Assembly (NCBI GenBank): GCA_022575985.1
Contig: JAKSXM010000007.1
Span: forward strand, 10,356,501 to 10,420,500
DNA length: 64,000 bases
Reading direction: 5' to 3'
From: Anagrus nilaparvatae
Taxonomy: Eukaryota; Arthropoda; Insecta; Hymenoptera; Mymaridae
Positions 12,610 to 25,800 of this stretch are shown one piece after another. Position numbers and translations under genes: made by a program. Numbering within the stretch: position 1 is the first letter of the stretch; every line of letters starts with the position of its first letter. The notes under the pieces were generated by a model that was not told the origin of the DNA, did not search any database, and saw only the letters and a list, made by a program, of their open reading frames with translations.

Positions 12610-15085
12610 AATTTTTTTAAGGTATTTAGTGTCTGTAAGACTCTTCATATTTGTAGTAAGTGATTTCTAGTAATGTCTAGTTATTTTCATAGTTTTTATT
12701 AAATTGTTAATTATTCAAAGTAGGCAAATGTAAAAAACAAATTGGAAATGTAAAATTTAGGTATTTATTTATCATATTATCAAGTTTCATTAACTTGTGT
12801 CATCTTTATCATACTTTTTATAACGTCCAAAGGTGGTCCCCATGAGAGCAGTTAAACTGCCTATTTTCTTTTCTTAATAAAAAAAATTACATATACAAAG
12901 TTGCTAAAAAAAGCTTTTTCAGTTTTTTAATAGTTTTATAAATTTCATTCATTTCTGTTATCTTAAGTTTACACACACTAAACACCTTAACATGGGAAAT
13001 GTTCATAGGGGAGGGTGACCGAAAAAGTTCCTTGAAATAAGGTGGGGGGGGGGGTTCCATGGACTTAGAATATTTTCGATTTAAAGACTTGTTATAATTT
13101 CGGTTCTAGGACTTATCATGATTAGGGAGTGTAAATTAAAACTGTCATAAGTGAACATGTTCCATGCTCGTTGGTTGTGTGAATACACAAACAAGTTATT
13201 TTTCGTATACCCCTTTTTTACTTTTAAGAATTTATTTTAAGAAATTCCAAAATTTTTTTGCTTATATTTTAGTAAGTAAACACCATAGAAATTTTTTCTA
13301 TGAGTTTTCATAACAATAAAATAAATTTTTTTTATAAATAATATCAAAATCTGTTTTGTAAATTTTTTACGTAGAAAAAAAAATTATGAAATACTTATGC
13401 AGTAAAAAATTATTGCATAAAAAAATCATAATTTCCGAAAATAATTTTAAGTTACTTAACAATTTTTTGAATTTTTTTTAACAATTCATTAGTACATATA
13501 CAACTAGCTTATTTGATCACATAACAAAAAAAAATGACAAAATAAATTTGAATAATTTTTTGTTTTTCAATGCAAAAAAAAATTTTTTTTAAATTTTTCA
13601 GTACAGGTACTTACAAGTATTATAATATATTTGAAATATAAATTAAAAATTATAAATTATTTTTTAAAATTATTTCCTCAAAAATATAATTAACAAAAAA
13701 CATTGTCATTTAAATAAAATTATTTTTAAAAATATTTCTAAAGGAAGCACACAAAAAATTTTTAAAAACAATTTTTTAAAGAATCAGCAAATTTTTTCCA
13801 CACTTAAAAAACAAACTCACCAAAACAAAAAAAAAAAAAAAATGAAACAAAAGTTAAATAAATTATATCCGTACAATACAACGATGAAAACTGTACTGTC
13901 AAGTAATTTTACTGCACAGCGAGACTATGATGACTTTGACCCTAACAATTTTCTCCCTCTATATTATAAATATCAAATGCATAATTTTTCATTTACGTAT
14001 ATTAGCAAGACTTTTATCAATTATTATTATATTAAAAGCTCAATTAATTAATTAAAATATATAGTTTATGACATAACAATGTGTGTGTATATTAAGATAG
14101 TCTTTAAAATTATTCAAATACTAATTTTAAACTTGGCATTCAAAATAAATAAAACCTATTAAATATTCAATTGACAGTTTGATGTACATACTATTTTTGA
14201 TTTTTTTAGTTGTGGTAGTAGATAGTAACATTTAAGTTATAGAATGATATCATTTTATACAAAGTATTAAATTATTGAAGCTTATTTAAATTTATTAAAG
14301 TATTTAATTTGAACAAATTTATCATATTTTTTAACATTATAGGGGATTATCATTTTTATTTATCATGATGATAATAAGTTTTTGAAAATTTTTTTGGTCC
14401 TCGCAATTGGTCGAAAATTGGTAAATTAGGATGAATTTTTTAAAAAATTTTATTTTTTTTTTTCATTTGAGCCCTAAAAAACGAGCAATATATTTTTCAA
14501 TTTCAAGAAATTCGATTTTTTCTTAGATAATTTTTCACCAAAAAAAAACTTTCAAAAAACTTCATATTTTTAAGAAAATTTCTTGTAAAATTTAAAAAAT
14601 GAAAACTTTTTTTGGTAATCTCAGATTGAAAAATAAATATAATATTATAAGTACATTCTTTCTTTGAAATTACTAACTTCTTTTGAAGCAGTTTAATTTT
14701 TTTCGAATTTAAAATTTTACGAGCCCTAAGGACTCTACTAAACTTGAACTCTTCACAGACATCTATAATAGAGAATCTTGAAACCAAGTTTGAGAAAATA
14801 AAATTTTTTTACACGAAATGTTAGATTAATCATTTTTTATGAGATCAAAATGATCGATTAAAGATTCAATTTTCTGTTCTAGTTATAAATAAAATAAATA
14901 TATTCTATACTGCTGCTACGACAGTTGCTACCTTGATTTAAAATTTCATGCAGATTAACTACTTTTATATGTTGATGCGTAATTAGTAAAAATATGCGTA
15001 AATATTATTATTCTATACGTCTATGATATTTTATCAGTTATATATAGGCTGTTTTACGTGATTTATAAATAAGATTATAAGAAAT
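12610..15085. other. Intronic DNA, no gene recognised
   Basis: AT-rich sequence with a G-run near 13,048 and a purine/pyrimidine-biased patch at 12,990-13,160 that resembles, on the other strand, patches at 15.8-16.0 and 54.2-54.4 kb. No coding exon was recognised. The short open frames at 13,842 and 14,503 show no family features and biased A/T codons. Confidence 0.4.
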
Positions 15086-15760
15086 TGACTTATAAGGAGA
15101 GACCGAAACATTTGAGACACCAAATTGTAATCTTCGATATCCTCCTTTTATTCCAATGGGGCTCCTGGAACAACACTGAAAAAAAATCCACTTGCGGCAA
15201 GCAGAATTCCATTAGCCACTAGTAGGTTTTCGTTTATGGCTAGTGGAATTCGGAATATTTCCGTTTGTGGCAATTTGGTCCAATTGTTTAATTGCTGCCC
15301 AAATTGAAATTTTTGACGAAAATAGGCCTCGAAAATTTTTGTCCAAGCTCTAAATTTCCAAAAATTCTGAACTCATCTTTTTTGAAGTTGTTTTCGAATT
15401 ATGGCTCTGTGAAGAGAGTCATAAATATGATTTTTTTTTAAAGCCATTTATGCATAAATTGAAACTCTGACTTTAAATGATCTTATAAAAAAATAATGAA
15501 AAAAAAATTAATAAGGAGTTTTTGAAAACTTCGAGCTTGTAAAAAATTTTTGAGACCTATAAAACATAATTTCATCAAAAACTGCAATTTTGACATCAAT
15601 TTAAATATTGATCATTTTGGGCCATAACAATAGACATTTTATTTGGTTTCTTGAATATAGCGATGAGAGAATTGGTGATGAAAAATTGCGATTTACGAGA
15701 GTTGAAAAGTGACACTTATACAAAAAAAAAACTAACAAAAAGTTTGTGAACTCACCACTA
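15086..15760. repeat. Fold-back element, family A, copy 2
   Basis: It shares with copy 1 the outer segment (ACATTTGAGACACCAAATT, then TTTTATTCCAATGGGGC) and the inner arm (GAGAGAATTGGTGATGAA, TTGAAAAGTGACACTTA). It is diverged and has an inner hairpin at 15,205-15,252 whose arms are GAATTCCATTAGCCACTAG and its complement. Non-coding. Confidence 0.65.
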
Positions 15761-15799
15761 ATGAACATGGAAAATGTTTAAATTTATATTTTGAATCTT

Positions 15800-16160
15800 G
15801 AAGCCTTTATAATTCTAAGTCCTTCAGTCAAAAAAAAAATTATTTTAATCTCTTTAAATTCTTATTATTCTGTATCCATTTATCGAAATTATTTTAAGTA
15901 CCATTTGACCCCACCCCCTAAATCGGACACATTTGACCCCCCCCCCTTGCTTTTCAGATTCCCAGGGTACTCCCACCGTATAAACATGTTCCATTCTAAT
16001 AAACTTATCTATAAAACTATATATATTATATATAAATCTATAGATTATAATTTGGCATCCCGAAAAAAGCCCCTTCCTCGATTGTAATCGTTTGATCTTC
16101 CCATAGATTTTCAGACTTTCTGGGGTATCCCTCCTTATAATCATGTTTCATGTTAACAAA
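15800..16160. repeat. Degenerate C-tract repeat, internally duplicated
   Basis: Contains ATTCTAAGTCCTT, TCGAAATTATTTTAAG, C-runs at 15,910-15,948 and a segment TTTCAGATTCCCAGGG recurring diverged at 16,110 (TTTCAGACTTTCTGGGG). The C-tract plus TAAGTCC arrangement recurs at 54.2-54.4 kb and, reversed, near 13.0 kb. Confidence 0.4.
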
Positions 16161-17333
16161 ATTTAGTGGCATACCTTTTGAATAATTCTAAAATTAAACA
16201 ATAAGGGAAACATCAGATAATTTCAAATTAAGTTTCTGAAATTCTCTGTTAGAAAGATGCATTTGTACAGTACTTTATTAATTTTGAGATAACAAATTCA
16301 CAAATAAAAATATTAAATTAAAAATTCTGACAAAAATCTCCCATAAAATGCAAAAAAACACATTCCAATAATTGAAATTACAGTAATTTATTATTATTTA
16401 CATTTATTTAAAATAATGAGACTCATTATAGTAAACATTTATACTACGTAATTAATCTATTAATTAAGTCATACGTTATTTACATAGTCAGGTAATTGAT
16501 AATAATATTATTTACTAACATCTATACTAATCTTGTTTTATTTTATTTTATATCACTTTTTCATTGACAATTTTTTATTTAAAAAAGATTACATGTTGAT
16601 ATAATAAAGTAAGATATGTCGCATGTTATCAATTTTTATGTGTTTTAATTTGCGTCTAATTTCTTATTATAATTATTAGAATAATAGGTAATTAACACGT
16701 ATTCTATCAGATAAAGAATATTTGTACTTAATTTTGGTGGTATTTTTTTTGATAATTTTATTATGGATCTGATAATAATAACCAAATTTAAATATTTTTA
16801 TATGCATTTAGTTTTTTGTAAATATCTTTCTCAAATAGTCATTTTTCAACTTTATTGTTAAGTACGAAATATGTATTATCATCAGGCCTGATTATCATAT
16901 GTCCGTAAGGAAGCATGATTGATTTTTTGTATAGCAGTTGAATTGGAGATACATTACGTATATATATATTTTTTTAATTAATTAGTCTAAGAATATTTAT
17001 AAAATAATTAATTAACTATTTAATTATACTAATTAATTATTTGAAAATACAGTGGAACTTGTATGATTAAAACTCAATTTGAAATTATCTAATTCAAAAT
17101 CTTCTATGATTCGAAATACCACGTTGCATTCCGCCCGACTTCCAGTGTATATAATTTGATAGTAAAACTTTTATGAATCGAAATTAAATAGTAAATCTTG
17201 GTTTTTTAATCCTTATCATTGAAATAAAAAAAATCTAATCCTATCATTAATCTCGAAAAGTCCTTGGTAAATATTTAAGGTTATAATCCTCATAAAACAA
17301 TATTTAGCTAATGAAAACACTCTATTTTTACAG
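16161..17333. other. Intron sequence before exon 4 of the plus-strand gene
   Basis: AT-rich DNA, including alternating AT at 16,960-17,040. No element was recognised. Confidence 0.4.
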
Positions 17334-19345
17334 AATGCAGCATGTTACCGTAACACAAGCGAATCAGAAGATAATTCAACAAATGCTGAAGATGATAATA
17401 ACTGCACATTAAATGTAAATTGTGGTGTTGGAGCTTCATCTTCATCTGGATGTTATGGTAGAAATATGACATTTCCACGTCATGCATCAACTTTTCCACA
17501 TCATAGGCATCATGAATTACCTGCTATTGTTACTGAAGGTGGAGAAAATTATAGATTGTCACAAGAGGTATTTAATATTTGATTTTTTTTTCTTAAAGTA
17601 TTTTTTTTATGGTCAAAAATTGAGAATAATTATTTACGAATTTACAGTAAGGATTTTATAAATATTTTAAGTACTCGATAACCTCCGAGGAAAAAGAATA
17701 ATTTTCATTGTTTTCGTTAAGCTATTTTTTTTCATTTTTACTAACAATAACTGCATGCGATATATAAATGAATAAATTATTTTATTTATGTTCTTGATCT
17801 AAAGATCTAAAATTGTATCTTTTTGCGTGAATTACTTTTTAAATTTATTTATTTTGCCATAGAATTGTTTTCACAAAACGAAAAATGCCGTTAAAAAAGA
17901 AGTTACTGTTATTTTTAAACTAAATAATTTTTTAAAATAAATTATATGAAATTATATTCTACGTGTTATTTTGTTTGAATACTTAAAATTCAAAAAAAAA
18001 AATTAAACTGACAAAGGGATTCCGATACAATTGGGACACCAAATTAAATCTTACATTATGGTTAAGGAACGATTTATTTATTATGTTGAAAAATCATGCC
18101 TACCACTCTTTGTTCATTCCTATGTGGGCCTTCTGAACATAGAAAGATATAAAATAGGCGTTTCAAATAGGCCTCATGTTATAAAATAGGCGTTTTCAGG
18201 CTATTTTCTAAATGACGCTGCCATCTTGCAAGTCAGCTAAAAAGCTCGCGGTTGGTCTAATTTTTGTGTGTAAGTGTCACTTTTTAATCCCCATAAGCCT
18301 CAGTTTTTTTATCACTAATTCTCTTACGGTTATAATCAATAAACCAAATGCCCGTTTTTTTTTAAAAATAACAAATTTTTAAATTGCTTCCAAAATGGCA
18401 CATTTAGGATAAATATAAGCTTATTCATCGATCTTAAAAATTTTTTTACAAGCTTCCAGTTTCTTAAAATTTGCTACTCATTTCTCTTCCATTATTTGGT
18501 TTCGAGATTCATGATTAAAGTCAGAGTTCTAATTTAATGTTATTTAAAAAAATATTCAATTTTTAAACTGTCTTTGCAGAGTCATATTTTGGGACAATTA
18601 AAGCAAACGGGACGAGTAAAGAATTTTTGGTAGCTTGCAAGTTTCATGAAGCTTGCACAAAATTTTTCGGAACTTTTTAGTCATTTCAGGCTAAAAACTA
18701 GTATTTGATTTTCTATTCGTGATTTACGGGGCTTGAAAGGTAATAATTACACAAATAACAGACCAATTGGAAGTTGACAGGGTTAGGAACAAAGCTACAG
18801 CGATATTTTAAAGGTAGCTTAAAAATATTCAAAAATTTACCTTTTGTCCTTTTCAGGAAAAAAAAAGGATATTTACTCTCTTATCAAAAACAGAGAATTG
18901 TACTTTGATAATTTTTTCAGTCAGTTATAGAACTAAAAAAAAAAAAAATGCCTAACATAAGTCTAACATAAATGAAATTTTTCAGCATCTGGAAAATAAT
19001 TCATGTAGCGAAGGTCATTTATCTGGTATAATGCCTGACGTTGCAATGGCAACTGCATCATTTGGTGCATTGCAATTAGTGGAACAACAAGAATTAGAAT
19101 TAGATCTTGGTGACGGTACTTCACATCATCATCATCATCATCACCATAATCCACAACAACAACAAAATTTATTACAACAACAGCAAACACAAAATCAAAG
19201 TACCTCTTCTTCTTCATCATCAGCAGGAGGAAGATCTGGTTTAATTCCTCCTCATCAACGCCAAAGATATTTTTCTGCTGGCCTGCCTTCAGCGCCTTAT
19301 AATATGTATAATCGCTCAGGCAGTGGACTTCCGCGATTTATATAA
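17334..19345 (+). CDS. Last two exons of the same gene, low-complexity C-terminus
   Basis: Exons 17,334-17,567 and 18,986-19,345 are bounded by TTTTTACAG and TTTTTCAG acceptors and keep phase 0 with the exon ending at 590, so the intron between is about 16.7 kb. The encoded tail is disordered: an acidic/Asn-rich stretch with scattered cysteines (SESEDNSTNAEDDNN), then HLENNSCSEGHLSGIMPD, a run of eight His, Gln runs, a Ser run and a basic/aromatic end (PPHQRQRYF to GSGLPRFI) before the stop. Such tails occur at the C-termini of large scaffold proteins. Joining to the first three exons is inferred from strand, phase and the lack of another start or stop. The exon at 18,986 starts 200 bp after a fold-back repeat. 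Confidence 0.6.
18020..18790. repeat. Fold-back element, family A, copy 3
   Basis: It begins with the family outer segment (TTGGGACACCAAATTAAAT), has the family block TTCCTATGTGGGCCTTC and the arm GGTTGGTCTAATTTTTGTG, AAGTGTCACTTTTTAAT, ATCACTAATTCTCTTAC. The reverse arm near 18,720-18,770 (GGGGCTTGAAAGGTAATA, AGACCAATTGG) closes it. It lies in the last intron of the plus-strand gene. Confidence 0.65.
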
Positions 19346-22300
19346 AAATTTAGTTTTTAATTATAAATATATAATATTAATGTATAAATCAAAACAAATA
19401 ATTGATATTATAAATAGAAAAATGCGTTTTACGGGAAACATTATATATATTTTTTTCTTCAATTTAAAAAAAACAAACCCGCGAAAAAAATAAATAAAAT
19501 TCTTGTAAGAAATGTAATATATAATAATTAATTAATAATATACTGCCGATATATAGAAAAATGAAGCATCAAATTTTAAAACAATAATCTATATTAATCA
19601 GTGTTCGATGATAATTTTTTAAAAATTCTTTATTACCAAAATATTTTCTTTTGTTTTCTTTAAAAAAAAAATAAAGCTTTTTACAATAATATTATATTAA
19701 ATTAATAATTAATAAACGAATCTTTTTGTGATCAAATATATTAATATAATTAGGATAATATTTTTTTAAGTCGAAGTAAAAAAAAAAAAATTTTTTTAAT
19801 TAAAATTTTTATCGATAAAACAAAAGGCTAAATTTTATTATTATTATTTATTTTTAAATTGTGTATTTAAATTAAATGACACAACGATTATTAAATTTTT
19901 GTAAATATTAATAATTAATTTTTTTTAACGTAATTTAATATTTAATGAAAAATGTTATAATATGCTTAATATTGTAATTTGTGTATCGTAACCCAGTGGT
20001 CTTTCTCTGTATTGCATTTTTTTTTTAATTTTAATTTAAAGCTTATATTTTAGTATTGTCGTTAATTGTTTTTTAATTATCTTTTTTGTTTAAAAACTAA
20101 AAAAATTCAATAATAATTCTAAACCAACTCAAAATTCTTATAAAAATTTCTTGGAGAGTTACGAATAATTTTAAAAAAAAATTCTTGAAAATACTTAAGA
20201 ACTCTTCATCATAACGAAATTTTCATAAGAGTTCTGAATCTGTATCAAGAATTGAATTGTAAAGTTGATTAATTTGTTAGCGTGTATTTTGTTTATGTTA
20301 CATATTTATATATTTTACTGTTTTCAAAAAAGCAAAAACTAAAAGAAATATAATAACTGCCATTTGCATTTTAACTTATAATAAATAAAATATAATAATT
20401 GTTTTTATTTAATGAAAAAAATTAAGTTTTCGATGATTGTAAATTAATAAAATTAATATTACAGCTTCCTATTATACCTAGTATAAATAAATTGTATATA
20501 TAAATTAAATGTTTAAATTAAATATGTATATTTACTTATCCATTAATTATTAAATTTTTAAAATGGGTAAGTTTATGTATATAATTTATAATTTAAAAAG
20601 ATGTTTCCGATAAAATAAACAATTTTTTATCGTTTACATCTTTTTATCCGATATATAAAATAATTATATTTAATTGTATAAAATAATATAAAATATTCAT
20701 CAGAGATTTAAAAAAAATGTAACAAAATTTTTGTGTCAGCTATAATAAAATTGTAGATTACAAATAAATATTTAAATGAAATTAAGTCTCTTGTAAAATG
20801 AGGCCTACATAAATATTTATTGAGTTTTAAGTAAAAAAATTAAATAATACTATTAATCGAAGCCTATAATAGTGTTATTATACGTAAAAAATATATTTGC
20901 AACCGATTAAATGGTATAATTAAAAAAATTGTTAGTTAAAAAAAATGATCTTTTATTAATTAAAAAAAGTACCATAATAATACGCACTATAATTAAAAAA
21001 AATATCGTAGTGTATAGTTTATATTAGAAAAAATGTCTACTGTTGTAGAAAATATATGAACGGCTTTTATGGTTAATTAATTATATATATAATATCAAAA
21101 GAAGATTGTTCAGATTTATATCGATGAAATTGCTTGCACTAAATTTTTTAATTTTGATATTTTATTTGTGGTTACGATTGTAATTATTTATTAAATGACC
21201 ATATTTAAATAAAGGTATATATAAGACTGCAATTTATTTAATTATATTTTTTAACTACTTTTGTGTTAAACATTTATTTATATGATAAAAGATTAATTTA
21301 TAAATATTTCTTCAATATCAAAAATTTGTACAGAAAATACTTATACAGTAAGTAAATTTAATTTTTTAAAACTTATGATTCTGAAATCTCAAAAATTATT
21401 AAATTATATAAAAAGAAAAGGGTTAATAGCAGAGTGCAGTCTATACGAATATATTAAAAATGATTTTGTGGCCAAAAAATAAAAAGAGGCACAACATCCT
21501 TAAAGGACCAATGTATATCTAGTAATTATAATTATATGAAAAAAAAATTATGGATCTCGGTATATAATGCTTGCACAAAAATTGTATAATTCAATAAATT
21601 AATTTAATGTATTATATTTTTGTCTCACAGCAAATAATCACATATATATTTAATTATTAAACTGATATATATATATATAATAATCACAATTGTATAAAAT
21701 TTCAAAAATAAGGCTAAAAATTAATTTAATATTTTTTTTAATCAAATATATAATCATAATTACCTGATTTTTTTATTAAAACAAAAAAACAGCCGTTTAT
21801 CTTGAAAAATTGTCTTCTATAGGATATATATATATATATACATAACTGTAATATTTTTTTGAAAAGTGCAATCTGAAAGTAAAAAAATTGTAAAAAAAAT
21901 ATTTGAAAAAAACTATATACTTATTATTGTTGCGTGAAAAAAACTGTTTAAGTGAATCGAAATTGCTCTATGCTTTCGATTCTTATAGTATCTGTAAAAA
22001 AACCTTAAAAAATTATATTAATGCACTATAATTCTGTGTTTCTATTTTAATCCTTTCCCTTAAATTGCCTATTTTTTTTTTATATTAATTTAAAATATGA
22101 ATACTAATTTTCCTAAACCTGAAATTTAGGAATTGGTTTCCTATATGCTTTTCTTTTTATCAAAATATAATTTAACTTTGCTTTTTATAGAAATATATTT
22201 TTTTTAAGTTGAAAAAATGTAATATTTTGCTTTTTGTGAATTTACTATATTTCGCGAATGCATAAAAATAAGTAAATTTACGATTTTTATTAAAAGTTTA

Positions 22301-22861
22301 CTAATTTTTCACATGAGTAAACTATTTTTACCTTGAATTATCATTTAAAAACTCAAACATTTAAAAATGAATAAAAATAATTGAAGATCAAGTAAAATTT
22401 TATATTAAAAAAAAATTCTTTTATTAAATTTAACAATAACTATCATACAAGATGAATTTTTACAGTATCATAACATATGTAATAATATACTTGTCACCAT
22501 ATATCATATAACATAAACAAATAAAACATTTGCATTTCATTTACAGAAAAATTTTAAGTGCAAAAATCACATAACAAATAACTATTCTTAAATCTAAAAA
22601 TTATAATATCCTTAATTTATTATACATAAATAGGAAATTTTTTTTATAACGTAACTTTTTGGAACTATAATGATTGAAATAGCTTACGAATAACATTAAA
22701 GATTTGATTTTTTGATTTAAGTATACAAGCGGATATATTAAGCTTATATATCTTGTGTTTTTTTATAACATCAATAAGCAAAAAATTAAAATTTTTTTCA
22801 CAAAAATATTTAGATCTGTATATTCCATAAAAATATTCGTTAATTTAAAAATTTGATTTAT
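19346..22861. other. Convergent intergenic region with 3' UTRs
   Basis: The 3' UTR of the plus-strand gene and the 3' end of the minus-strand biotin ligase face each other here. The DNA is extremely AT-rich, with AATAAA-like signals at several places and AT dinucleotide runs near 21,665 and 21,820. No gene recognised. Confidence 0.5.
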
Positions 22862-25800
22862 TTATGAAATTTTTGGAGCAATTAACCCTCTAAGAACATC
22901 AAAGCTATTTCCATTAGGATGAACCGTTAAAATATTACCATGTTTTCTCTTAACTTCCAAAAATCCATATTCATCAATACCCATGATTATTACTTCTTCA
23001 GAATTTCCATCTGGCAATATCACTGTTACCTCAGCATCCCTGAAACAGCGATATTAAAAAGATTATTTTATGTAGAAAATCAATTAAGTATTTAAATTTC
23101 TACTTATGCATCCAATATTTGTAATAGAGAGAATAAAAATATTCTAGATTTCCATCTTGAATTTTATTATAAATATCTTCAAATTGATTAAAAATAAGTG
23201 CAAATAATTTTTCATACTTTAATTTTTTTAGTTTTGTACCATTTTTTTCATTATACTCTGTAATAAGATCATTAATGCAAGTTGTCGGAGACTTGTTTGA
23301 AAGATTAATTCCAACTCCTTTTAAACCAGAAATAAAAAAATTTATTTTTATTCTTAATTTGATAAAAATGATAAGTATAAAAGTATTTAAAAAACTTACC
23401 TATGTTACACACTGCATTTGTAGGATTCATGGTGGTAGTAACCTTAAGACCACTGATTTTGCGTAAATCTCCAGAGTAAGTATCATTAGGCCATTTTATT
23501 CTAACATCTATATTCTATAAAGTTGATTGCAATTTTATAAGAAAAAATTTTTATTGAAAAAGAAATCGTAGCATAATTTTATACAATACCTCATATCCAG
23601 GTTGAGATTTAATGGCTGAAACTAATGATACTACTGCTACATGCTGGATAAGTGACATCCGCTTTCCCAAAACACTAGTCAATGGGATATGTAGTTGTAA
23701 TGTAAACATTGCACAGCCTTCTGGACTTAGCCACACGTTTCTTCCTCGACCTTTGAACGATAATAAAAAATTAATTAGTTTTATTTTTTCATTTGTTTTA
23801 TTTTTTCATTTATTTTATTTTTTTTAATACCAACCTTGCCCTTTTGTTTGACAAAAAGGTATTATTACTAAGCCATGATGTAAAGGTTGATTACCCACTA
23901 GATCCATTGAAGAAGTCATGACATCTGCATAAATTACTAAACGGCCTAATTTTTCTGTTTTGAGATTCTATTTAAAAAATTATTATTTAATTCAAAAAAT
24001 TTTTTTTGAAAAGCTTTTTTTATTATAGTACCTCGAAGTAGTCCACAGTAGAAAATTTTTCAGGACAGCTGTGTATCATTATTGGCATAAATGTAGAAGT
24101 TGCCTGTTTCTTTATACTTGCTGTTTCACAAAATTGGAGTTCTATTTTTCCTGGTTTTAATACATTATTTGACTGCATTTTTGGTTTCAATTTTTGTATC
24201 ATTTCCAATTTTAGCTATCCAATCATGATCAAGTAAAAAATAAAAAATTTACAAAATTAATTATGAAAACAAAAAAATAATCACTACTTTCTAAATCTAA
24301 TACCTAAATAATATTATAAATGTTCATGAAATTTAAAATACACTGAAAAAACAATGAGTCTTGTACCTCATGTCTTCCCAGGAAAAAACCTGAAGAATAG
24401 ACCGGAGCATGCTTAGGTTCAGGATTAACTTCGATTCCTAAATGAGTCTTTAGAAGATCACTAAAAATTTCTAATCTTGTAAAATTACTTTTTTTCAAAG
24501 CTGTATATTTGTTTTCCTCGAATTCATATTGTGATGGATCTGCTTCTAAATGAATTTGGGAAAAAACTGCTTTACCTCCACTACTTGGCAAATCTGCTAG
24601 TAGTATACTTGGTGTATGCCAAGTTTCTTCAGATCCTAATGTTTTTACATGAAACTGATGAGATTTTCCAAGTTTATCATAAATGCTAGTTGTGATTGGA
24701 GTAACTGGAGGTATTGATCTGTTTTGTAGAAATAGATATTGTTAATTTATAATTTACACTTAAATTTTTTATTCAATCATACTTAGGGTCATCAAGATCT
24801 TGAGAAAATTTTGTTCTGATTGGTGAAGCTTGATAACAAAATATATGATGCATCATTCTTACATGTTTCCATTTACCATAAGAAAAGCATACTAATTCAT
24901 TTTCTCTTACTTCAGCAGTCTTAAAAGTTGGCAAAAAAGTTTTTAAAATATCAGAGCACAAAGCTAATAATTTTCCTCCTTGTACTATGTATTCTATAAG
25001 CTGCGATGCAATTTCATTTCCTACATTACCGCAAACAATCATTAAATTTGTTTGATCCATCCAAATGTCATTCTTAGCCTCAGCGGCTGTCAGTGAATAT
25101 ATTGTGTATCTGCAATATTAATTAATTAGTAAATTTATAGCTTTGTATAAATTTAAATGAAAAAAATCTAGTAAATATACTTGTTTTCTTTGACAATCAT
25201 TTCTAAAACATTTTGAATATTGTCATTTTCAACTGCACTGTCAGCATAAATTAGAATGTTTGGTGGTTTAGCATTTTTTGCAGAACCATTTTTCGTCTTT
25301 TTTATTGGTGAATTTCTAAACACAATTATTTAATTATAAATTTGAAAAAAAAACTAACATTTTTACTGGAAACAAAATTAATTTACTTTATGATATTGTT
25401 TGAAGGACTAGATTTTGGAATAGATGTACAGATAGGTTCTATATCTTTGCAATTAAATCTAAGTTTTTTTACTGATTTAATTGGAGTCGATTCTTTAGAA
25501 CTTTCTTCTAATATAAATTCTTCTGATTTAGCCGAACTCATATTTGATAGAGATCCCAAAGAATCCATTATTGAAGAATTTTTATTCAATGGCTTGTTAA
25601 GATTATTTGATAGTTTTGGTGTTTCCAAATTACTAATATTTTTTATTGCTGGTGTACATGGTGGCGTTGTAGGAACTGAAGAAACAGAAAGACAGTCTCT
25701 ACTACCTATTAAAAACAGATTACTTTTTGTAATAAACTAATTTATATTTATAAATACTATCTTGCTAATTTTTACCTGCAATACTATTTGGAACAGCAAT

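Noticed and set aside
13842..14051. 69-residue open frame after an A-run
   Set aside because: No family resemblance, no splice context, and composition like the surrounding intron.
25342..25740. Plus-strand 132-residue open frame
   Set aside because: It is antisense to an exon of the biotin ligase gene whose sense frame splices properly.
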